Shown here: positions 1 to 5,333 of the stretch, one piece after another | Layout of the letters: every line of letters starts with the position of its first letter | Position numbering within the stretch: the first letter of the stretch is position 1 | NCBI GenBank assembly: GCA_017467745.1 | Contig: JAFUKV010000136.1 | Location: 1-5,333 of the forward strand | Length of the DNA: 5,333 nucleotides | Direction: 5' to 3' | Source of the DNA: Bacteroidaceae bacterium | Lineage (GTDB): Bacteria; Bacteroidota; Bacteroidia; Bacteroidales; CHK158-818 | Position numbers and translations under genes: made by a program | Notes under the pieces: generated by a model | Databases searched by the model: none | The model's input: only the letters and a program-made list of their open reading frames with translations | What the model was told of the DNA's origin: nothing

Positions 1-2997
1 TATGTTATGAAAGGACATCCGGTGTTATTGAACCGTGCTCCGACATTGCACCGCTTGGGTATTCAGGCATTCCAGCCTAAAATGATAGAAGGAAAGGCTA
101 TTCAGTTGCATCCGTTGGCTTGTACGGCGTTCAATGCAGACTTCGACGGAGACCAAATGGCCGTTCACTTGCCTTTGGGAAATGAAGCTATATTAGAAGC
201 TCAAATGTTGATGTTGGGTGCTCACAATATTTTGAATCCGGCTAATGGCGCACCTATTACCGTACCTTCTCAGGACATGGTATTGGGATTGTATTATATC
301 ACCAAATTGCGTCCCGGCGATAAAGGAGACGGGTTGAAATTCTATGGTCCCGAAGAAGCGTTTATTGCATATAACGAAGGAAAAGTTTCTTTACACGCTC
401 CGGTAGAGGTGGTTGTAAAAGACCTCGATGAAAACGGAAATATTGTGAATGTCTTGAAAAAGACATCCGTTGGACGTGTAATGGTAAACGAATATGTGCC
501 GGTAGAAGTAGGATATATCAATGAAATTTTGGCCAAGAAGTCTTTACGCGATATTATCGGTAAAGTGATAAAAGTATGTGGTGTTACCCGTACCGCACAG
601 TTCTTGGACGATATTAAGAACTTAGGTTATCAAATGGCATTCAAAGGAGGTTTGTCGTTTAACCTTGAAGATGTGATAATTCCGGCTGAAAAAGAAGCTC
701 TTGTTCAAGAAGGCTATGATGAAGTTGAACAAATTCTGGCTAACTATAACATGGGATTCATTACTTATAACGAACGTTATAATCAGATTATCGATACGTG
801 GACGCATGTCAACTCTCGATTGTCAAATATATTGATGAAACAGTTGGCTGCCGATAATGCCGGATTTAACTCTGTATATATGATGTTGGATTCCGGAGCG
901 CGTGGTTCTAAGGAACAGATTCGCCAGCTTTCCGGTATGCGTGGTTTGATGGCCAAGCCTCAGAAATCAGGAGCGGAAGGTGGACAAATTATCGAAAACC
1001 CGATTTTGTCGAACTTTAAAGAAGGGCTTTCCGTGTTGGAATACTTTATTTCTACGCACGGTGCTCGTAAAGGTTTGGCCGATACCGCTTTGAAAACAGC
1101 GGATGCCGGATATCTGACTCGTCGTCTGGTCGATGTTGCTCACGATGTGATAATACACGAAGAAGACTGTGGCACGTTGCGCGGTTTGGTATGTACTGAA
1201 CTTAAAAACAATGAAGAAGTGGTTGCATCTTTGTACGAACGTATTTTGGGACGGGTTTCCGTTCATGATGTACAGCATCCGTTGACAGGAGAAATCATTG
1301 TTCATGCCGGTGAAGAAATTACCGAAGATATTGCTAAGAAAATAGAAGACTCGCCTATTGAACGAGTAGAAATACGTTCTGTTTTGACTTGCGAATCGAA
1401 AAAAGGCGTATGTGCAAAATGTTACGGTCGGAATTTGGCAACAGGCCGGTTGGTACAGAAAGGCGAAGCTGTCGGTGTAATTGCTGCACAATCTATCGGT
1501 GAGCCGGGTACTCAGTTGACGTTGCGTACATTCCACGTGGGGGGTATTGCTTCTAACATAGCAGCTGTATCCAGTGTAACTTCTCGTTATGACGGTATAT
1601 TGGAGATCGAAGAACTTCGTACGGTAAACAGTATAGATGAAACCGGTAAGGAGGTTCAAGTTGTTGTAGGACGTCTGGCGGAAATGAGAATTATAGACCC
1701 GAATACAAAAATCATATTGAACTCTACAAATATACCTTATGGTTCTAAGCTCTATTTCAATAATGGCGATCTTTTGAAAAAAGGCGATGTTGTCTGTGAA
1801 TGGGACCCGTTCAATGCTGTAATCGTATCGGAAGTTACCGGTAAAGTTGCATTTGAGAATGTGATAGAGGGTGTTACCTATAAAGTAGAGTCGGATGAAC
1901 AAACCGGATTGAAAGAAAAGATCATTATTGAATCGAAAGACCGTACTAAAATTCCGTCAGCTCAAATATTAGATGAAGACGGAGAGGTAATCCGTACATA
2001 TGCTTTGCCTGTGGGCGCTCACTTGATGATAGACCAAGACAGTATGCTTAAAGCCGGAGAGGTATTTGTAAAAATTCCTCGTGCGGTTGGAAAAGCCGGT
2101 GATATTACAGGGGGGCTTCCTCGTGTAACCGAATTGTTCGAAGCTCGTAATCCGTCTAATCCTGCTGTCGTTTCAGAAATCGATGGTGAAATTACGTTCG
2201 GAAAAGTAAAACGCGGTAATCGTGAAATTTCCGTTACGTCCAAAACCGGAGAAACCAAAAAATATCTGGTTCCGTTATCAAAACAGATATTGGTTCAAGA
2301 AAATGACTATGTTCGTGCCGGAACACCGTTGTCTGACGGAGCGATAACTCCTTCTGATATTCTTGCTATCAAAGGCCCGACGGCTGTACAAGAATATATC
2401 GTGAACGAAGTACAAGACGTTTACCGTTTGCAAGGTGTAAAAATTAACGATAAGCACTTTGAAGTAATCGTACGCCAGATGATGCGTAAAGTTACTATTG
2501 TCGATCCGGGAGATACTCGCTTCCTTGAACAACAAATAGTCGATAAACATGAGTTTATGGATGAAAATGACCGTATCTGGGGTAAAAAAGTTGTTGTCAA
2601 TGCCGGCGATTCGCAAATGTTGAAACCGGGACAGATTGTAACGGCTCGTAAATTGCGCGATGAAAATTCTATGTTGAAGCGAAAAGACTTGGCTTTGGTT
2701 GAGGTTCGCGATGCAGTTCCCGCAACGTCGGAACAGAATCTACAAGGTATTACTCGTGCGGCGTTGCAAACGCAAAGTTTCATGTCGGCTGCTTCTTTCC
2801 AAGAAACGACAAAAGTGTTGAACGAAGCTGCTATAAATGGAAAAGTAGATATGCTCGAAGGTATGAAAGAAAATGTTATCTGCGGACATTTGATTCCAGC
2901 CGGTACAGGTCAACGCGAGTTCGAAAAATTAGTTGTCGGTTCGCGAGAAGAATTTGACAGAGTGTTTTCTAACCGTAAGAATGTAACAGATTATTAA
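1..2997 (+). CDS. rpoC: DNA-directed RNA polymerase subunit beta' (5'-truncated by window edge)
   Basis: This is the largest subunit of the core RNA polymerase, which forms the catalytic cleft for transcription in the cytoplasm. The frame is open from base 1, so the start lies off the left edge; 998 codons are visible. By alignment from memory the window begins near E. coli residue 414, which leaves roughly 400 N-terminal residues missing. The Mg-binding motif NADFDGD lies at 133-153. The F-loop region (SGARGSKEQIRQLSGMRGLM) is near 892-951 and the bridge helix (DTALKTADAGYLTRRLVDVA) at 1081-1140. The four zinc-site cysteines are encoded at 1168, 1390, 1411 and 1420. The trigger loop (QSIGEPGTQLTLRTFHVGG) has its catalytic-type His at 1534-1536. 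The second half of the trigger loop resumes at ITGGLPRVTELFEAR, near 2104-2148. The conserved C-terminal blocks YIVNEVQDVYRLQGVKIND and SFMSAASFQETTKVL follow, and the protein ends NRKNVTDY. No frameshift or lost key residue is visible. A terminator follows directly. Confidence 0.99.
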   Translation, partial: YVMKGHPVLLNRAPTLHRLGIQAFQPKMIEGKAIQLHPLACTAFNADFDGDQMAVHLPLGNEAILEAQMLMLGAHNILNPANGAPITVPSQDMVLGLYYITKLRPGDKGDGLKFYGPEEAFIAYNEGKVSLHAPVEVVVKDLDENGNIVNVLKKTSVGRVMVNEYVPVEVGYINEILAKKSLRDIIGKVIKVCGVTRTAQFLDDIKNLGYQMAFKGGLSFNLEDVIIPAEKEALVQEGYDEVEQILANYNMGFITYNERYNQIIDTWTHVNSRLSNILMKQLAADNAGFNSVYMMLDSGARGSKEQIRQLSGMRGLMAKPQKSGAEGGQIIENPILSNFKEGLSVLEYFISTHGARKGLADTALKTADAGYLTRRLVDVAHDVIIHEEDCGTLRGLVCTELKNNEEVVASLYERILGRVSVHDVQHPLTGEIIVHAGEEITEDIAKKIEDSPIERVEIRSVLTCESKKGVCAKCYGRNLATGRLVQKGEAVGVIAAQSIGEPGTQLTLRTFHVGGIASNIAAVSSVTSRYDGILEIEELRTVNSIDETGKEVQVVVGRLAEMRIIDPNTKIILNSTNIPYGSKLYFNNGDLLKKGDVVCEWDPFNAVIVSEVTGKVAFENVIEGVTYKVESDEQTGLKEKIIIESKDRTKIPSAQILDEDGEVIRTYALPVGAHLMIDQDSMLKAGEVFVKIPRAVGKAGDITGGLPRVTELFEARNPSNPAVVSEIDGEITFGKVKRGNREISVTSKTGETKKYLVPLSKQILVQENDYVRAGTPLSDGAITPSDILAIKGPTAVQEYIVNEVQDVYRLQGVKINDKHFEVIVRQMMRKVTIVDPGDTRFLEQQIVDKHEFMDENDRIWGKKVVVNAGDSQMLKPGQIVTARKLRDENSMLKRKDLALVEVRDAVPATSEQNLQGITRAALQTQSFMSAASFQETTKVLNEAAINGKVDMLEGMKENVICGHLIPAGTGQREFEKLVVGSREEFDRVFSNRKNVTDY
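1555..2097 (+). other. Lineage-specific insertion in the RpoC trigger loop (SI3-like)
   Basis: About 180 codons separate the two halves of the trigger loop, between the block ending HVGGIAS and the block starting GDITGGLPRV. In E. coli the same place holds SI3, an insertion of about 190 residues made of sandwich-barrel hybrid motif domains; many other bacteria lack it. The sequence is rich in Val, Ile, Gly, Glu and Lys, with turn-like patterns such as NNGDLLKKGDVVCEWDP that fit beta-barrel modules. The boundaries are estimated from the flanking conserved motifs. Position and size are seen directly; the SI3 identity and fold are inferred from family knowledge. Confidence 0.8.
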
Positions 2998-3015
2998 TTA
3001 TGATAACTAAAAAGA

Positions 3016-3056
3016 AAAGGAGCTGTTTCCAAAAGGGAAGCGGCTCCTTTCTTTAT
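3016..3056 (+). terminator. Intrinsic (Rho-independent) terminator after rpoC
   Basis: A 15-bp uninterrupted stem pairs 3016-3030 (AAAGGAGCTGTTTCC) with 3036-3050 (GGAAGCGGCTCCTTT). It has two G-U wobbles, at 3024/3042 and 3026/3040, and a five-base loop (AAAAG). The 3' arm runs into a T-rich tail (CTTTAT), and the 5' arm is preceded by an A-rich tract, so it may also work from the other strand. It starts 18 bases after the rpoC stop codon and should end the rpoBC transcript. Confidence 0.92.
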
Positions 3057-3269
3057 ATAAATAAATCCGATTGGTTGTTGTTATAGATTTACCGTTGTTT
3101 GTATGATCTGGGAGCATTAAAGGGCATTTGGAATTTCCGTTTGAGAGAATATAGATATGTTTTAAATTATATGGTCATGGTATGAAGTATATCTATACAG
3201 TTTTTTATCCTTTCAGACTTATATAGTTACGAAATCTATTCTGTTTATTTTATTTTTAGGAAATAGTTC
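3057..3269. other. AT-rich intergenic spacer, no gene seen
   Basis: The rpoC to peptidase-like gene gap is 323 bases, and this is the part between the terminator and the proposed promoter. No reading frame of useful length with a plausible start is present on either strand, and I see no tRNA-like or structured RNA signature. The one notable structure is a weak 9-base inverted repeat, TATAGATAT at 3150-3158 and ATATCTATA at 3189-3197. Its arms are almost all A and T and 30 bases apart, so it could be chance. Confidence 0.6.
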
Positions 3270-3277
3270 TATCTTTG
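3270..3277 (+). promoter_or_regulatory. Bacteroidota-type -7 promoter element
   Basis: TATCTTTG matches the TAnnTTTG element recognised by the Bacteroidota primary sigma factor at every fixed position. It sits 43 bases before the ATG at 3321. Transcription would start near 3282-3286, giving a leader of about 35-39 bases. A good -33 TTG is not seen at the usual distance: the region 3241-3260 is T-rich (TTTATTTTATTTTTAGG) but lacks a G in the right place. The AT-rich context and the position just before an isolated gene support the call. Confidence 0.65.
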
Positions 3278-3320
3278 TAATATTATTAATATAAATCTAT
3301 CTTAAATCGGGTGTAATAAT

Positions 3321-4670
3321 ATGAAAAAGAAGTTATTTTTATTGGCATTTTTAATTTGTGCTTTTGCCGTATCTATATCCGCGCAAAACACATTGCCGAA
3401 TGATTATGTAGTAATAGCGGAAAAAACATTGCAAAGTGATGCCGGATGGCGTAAAGTGATTGATGCGTTAAGTCAAAAGCATGATAATGCGCCGGTAATT
3501 TATTATCACAATTCTCCTTATGAAACGTTGTATCGGTTAAGGCAGTTGCGCCCTCGTTATGTAGCCATTGTAGAAAAACCGGAAAATCTGAATCGAGACT
3601 ATATCATAGATTTTCATAAATTAAGCAGAAAGATCGATGATGATATTTTTGCCGATTTTTTATGGGGAGTAATTACCGGATATAATGCGGATGCGGCCAT
3701 GAAGATGGTAAATAACAGTACAGAACCGTTGGTAATAAAAGATGCGGTTGCTACGATAACGGAGATAAGCGGGGCTAAGTGGTTCGATCGTTTCGGTTGG
3801 GTGGACGATCACAAAAGAGGATTATGGGGCGAGAAGGTTTCAGCAGAGAGCGACACCATAAACCGTTATGTTGCACCGAAAGAGGTTTTAGGTAAATTCT
3901 ACGATTTGTATGAGAAATACAATCCAGATCTTGTTGTTACAGCAGCCCATGCAACTGAGCGTAATCTGGAAATGCCGTTCTCGTTAGGGAACTTGCGTCC
4001 GAAAGATGGAAAATTATATGCCGATTTTAAGGATAATCCTCAGTTTATGAAAGAGAGCGGTAAGCGTAAAGTCTATTTTGCAGTGGGAAACTGTTTAATA
4101 GGAAATGTCAATAATACGAAAGAGAGTATGGTTATCGCTTGGATGAACGGTTCGAATGCTGCCACCATGATAGGCTACGTTGTTACTACATGGTATGGAC
4201 GTAACGGATGGGGCGGTTTGAAATATTGGCTTACCTCTCCGGGACGCTACACGTTGGCTGAGGCTATTTATTTGAATCAACAAGATTTCTTGAACCAACA
4301 AAACGAATGGAGCCCTTGGTTCTTGGCTGCTGAATATCCGCATGCAGAGAGAACCTCAAATCCGATGAATGAAGCTGCTCGCCGAATTAAAAGTTTTACC
4401 GGGATGGACGCGAATATAGATCATATAGGATTTATGCACGATAGGGATGTACTGGCTTATTATGGAGATCCGAAATGGGATGTTCGTTTGCAACAGATTC
4501 CGGAAGAAAACGATTTTACGGTAACCTCAAAAATAAAAGGAAACCAATGTGTAGTTACGATTAAAACGAACAAAAATTTCAGCATGGAACGGATGGCTGG
4601 CGATAAATTCAAAGAAGAACATGTAATTAGATATTCCGTTCAGTTATTTCTTTCCGGAACGGCTGAATAA
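3321..4670 (+). CDS. Exported clan CD (gingipain/caspase-like) cysteine peptidase-like protein, probably frameshifted near the 3' end
   Basis: The product is a 449-residue secreted or periplasmic protein with no gene name I can assign. Residues 1-21 form a signal peptide: MKKK, a hydrophobic core, then SISA before Gln22. There is no lipobox. The mature part has alternating hydrophobic strands and helices as in an alpha/beta fold, with PRYVAIVEK, then an acidic block DDDIFADFLWGVITGYNA starting at Asp106. LVVTAAHATERN (His210) and KVYFAVGNCLIG (Cys258) follow. A hydrophobic strand before a His, then a second strand ending in a Cys, recalls the catalytic dyad layout of clan CD peptidases such as gingipain (C25). 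The usual His-Gly is His-Ala here, so activity is unproven. The segment after Cys258 (SMVIAWMNGSNAATMIGYVV) also fits that fold. From about residue 400 the sequence looks like a beta-rich C-terminal domain. That domain runs on in the +1 frame past the stop codon, so this end is probably artificial. No clear Shine-Dalgarno site is present, as is common in this phylum; a promoter lies 43 bases upstream. Confidence 0.8.
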   Translation: MKKKLFLLAFLICAFAVSISAQNTLPNDYVVIAEKTLQSDAGWRKVIDALSQKHDNAPVIYYHNSPYETLYRLRQLRPRYVAIVEKPENLNRDYIIDFHKLSRKIDDDIFADFLWGVITGYNADAAMKMVNNSTEPLVIKDAVATITEISGAKWFDRFGWVDDHKRGLWGEKVSAESDTINRYVAPKEVLGKFYDLYEKYNPDLVVTAAHATERNLEMPFSLGNLRPKDGKLYADFKDNPQFMKESGKRKVYFAVGNCLIGNVNNTKESMVIAWMNGSNAATMIGYVVTTWYGRNGWGGLKYWLTSPGRYTLAEAIYLNQQDFLNQQNEWSPWFLAAEYPHAERTSNPMNEAARRIKSFTGMDANIDHIGFMHDRDVLAYYGDPKWDVRLQQIPEENDFTVTSKIKGNQCVVTIKTNKNFSMERMAGDKFKEEHVIRYSVQLFLSGTAE

Positions 4671-4791
4671 TCCTAAATTAGCCGCAGGACAGAACTGGCA
4701 CGCGGCGGTCGATGAAAACTTTTTGTTGGTGTACAACCCTAAATTCGAGCCGAATAAAACTTATACTATTCGTATACACATTGGAAAATAA
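4651..4791 (+). pseudogene. Out-of-frame C-terminal continuation of the peptidase-like gene
   Basis: Reading in the +1 frame gives 46 codons from 4651 to the TAA at 4789-4791. They begin FPERLNNPKLAAGQNW and end in a strand-like YTIRIHIGK. The segment has no start codon of its own, and its base and residue composition is that of real coding sequence. Leaving out one base around 4650 joins VQLF to FPERLNNPKL and gives a 489-residue product with a complete beta-rich C-terminal domain. The +1 frame is closed upstream by a TAA at 4624-4626, so the shift must lie between about 4627 and 4667. The cause may be a genuine one-base insertion, an assembly error or, less likely, recoding. That the segment belongs to the upstream gene is inferred from continuity and the lack of any other gene in the gap. 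Confidence 0.8.
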
Positions 4792-4815
4792 TTTTTCGCA
4801 GACATATCGATTTGA

Positions 4816-5333
4816 ATGGATAAGGAGAAGAAAGACGTAATCGTCGCCGATACATTAGAAGACGTAAAAACGTATAATGGTTATTTGGTACATGCGCTAT
4901 GTGTGGAAGGTTGTTGTAGTATTTTCTTTAAAGAAAAAGAAATCTTATTGCAACAGGGGGATTTGATGATTGTGCGTAAGGGGGAATTAATAAGCAACGT
5001 TATTCCTTCAAAGAATTGTCTTATGAACGTAATATACGTTATGCCCGGTTTTATTGAGTTAAGTACACCGCGAAATAATTACGGAATGAAAGGACAACTT
5101 GCTCTTTTTTCGGATCCGGTGTTACATCTTACTATTGAACAGCAGACTGTATGTCTCAATAATTTCGAGCAAGTAAGGTTCCGCTTGAACAATGGCTCGC
5201 ATCATTTTTATTGGGAAGCTTTAATAAGTGCTGTACAAATGATGATTGTTGATTTTTTCGATTTCCATTCTCATCAGTATGGAGTATCTCATATATCTTC
5301 TCAAATAACATCGGTAATGAATAGGTTTCTGCA
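4816..5333 (+). CDS. Probable AraC-family transcriptional regulator, N-terminal part (3'-truncated by window edge)
   Basis: The frame opens at ATG 4816, directly after an in-frame TGA (4813-4815), so no earlier start is possible. It stays open to the right edge, giving 172 complete codons. No signal peptide is present (MDKEKKDVIVADTLEDV), so the protein is cytoplasmic. Early residues resemble the small beta-barrel sensor of Bacteroidota AraC regulators: LVHALCVEGCCSIFFKEKEILLQQGDLMIVRKGELI, followed by a hydrophobic strand MNVIYVMPGFIEL. A helical segment ending SSQITSVMNRFL comes last. In this group, segments of that type lead into the C-terminal pair of helix-turn-helix motifs, which would lie just beyond the window. 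The DNA-binding domain is not seen, so the call rests on pattern and layout. The start is 24 bases after the end of the frameshifted upstream gene with no terminator between, so co-transcription is likely. It may respond to a small molecule, but no ligand can be named. Confidence 0.72.
   Translation, partial: MDKEKKDVIVADTLEDVKTYNGYLVHALCVEGCCSIFFKEKEILLQQGDLMIVRKGELISNVIPSKNCLMNVIYVMPGFIELSTPRNNYGMKGQLALFSDPVLHLTIEQQTVCLNNFEQVRFRLNNGSHHFYWEALISAVQMMIVDFFDFHSHQYGVSHISSQITSVMNRFL

Noticed and set aside
967..1902. A 311-codon open frame on the minus strand
   Set aside because: It lies wholly opposite well-conserved rpoC. Its translation is rich in Tyr, Phe, Arg and Ser with no domain pattern, as expected from the complement of a biased coding sequence.
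3071..3090. A second promoter candidate (TTG followed by TATAGATTTA)
   Set aside because: The spacing is wrong and the element does not match TAnnTTTG; it would also leave a leader of more than 200 bases with no function seen.
3150..3197. TATAGATAT/ATATCTATA inverted repeat as an operator
   Set aside because: It is short, almost pure A/T in an AT-rich spacer, has a 30-base gap between arms, and lies over 70 bases upstream of the likely -7 element; chance is a sufficient explanation.
4095..4343. An 82-codon open frame on the minus strand
   Set aside because: It is antisense to the peptidase-like gene, with no recognisable motif or promoter; treated as a chance frame.
4681..4706. GCCGC/GCGGC inverted repeat just after the premature stop, as a terminator or recoding hairpin
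   Set aside because: The stem is only 5 bp with a 16-base loop, has no T tract, and is about 30 bases from the shift site, too far for a typical stimulator. It lies within the out-of-frame coding continuation.
2998..5333. CRISPR array, insertion sequence, tRNA or attachment site
   Set aside because: No spaced direct repeats, terminal inverted repeats with target duplication, transposase motifs or cloverleaf pattern were seen.

Overview
The window reads as chromosomal DNA from a member of the Bacteroidota, most likely order Bacteroidales. Three things point there: the RpoC sequence is of the Bacteroidota type, a TAnnTTTG -7 promoter element lies upstream of the second gene, and start codons lack clear Shine-Dalgarno sites. 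Genus cannot be set from the sequence alone.

Layout, all on the + strand. (1) Positions 1-2997 hold the last 998 codons of rpoC, the beta' subunit of RNA polymerase, running in from the left edge. They carry an intact active site, bridge helix, zinc site, and a trigger loop split by a large lineage-specific insertion. (2) A strong intrinsic terminator at 3016-3056 closes the rpoBC transcription unit. (3) An AT-rich, gene-free spacer follows to 3320 and ends in a Bacteroidota-type promoter. (4) Positions 3321-4670 encode an exported 449-residue protein. Its His and Cys motifs suggest, without proving, a clan CD (gingipain/caspase-like) cysteine peptidase. Its C-terminal part continues in the +1 frame to 4791, so the gene looks frameshifted; the rejoined product would be 489 residues. 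(5) From 4816 to the right edge lies the N-terminal sensory part of a probable AraC-family regulator, cut off before its helix-turn-helix domain.

The exported protein and the regulator are only 24 bases apart with no terminator between them, so they probably share a transcript started near 3284. rpoC is separate housekeeping. The point most worth a second look is the frameshift in the peptidase-like gene. It could be a mutation, an assembly error or, less likely, recoding. The clan CD-like reading of that protein comes next.
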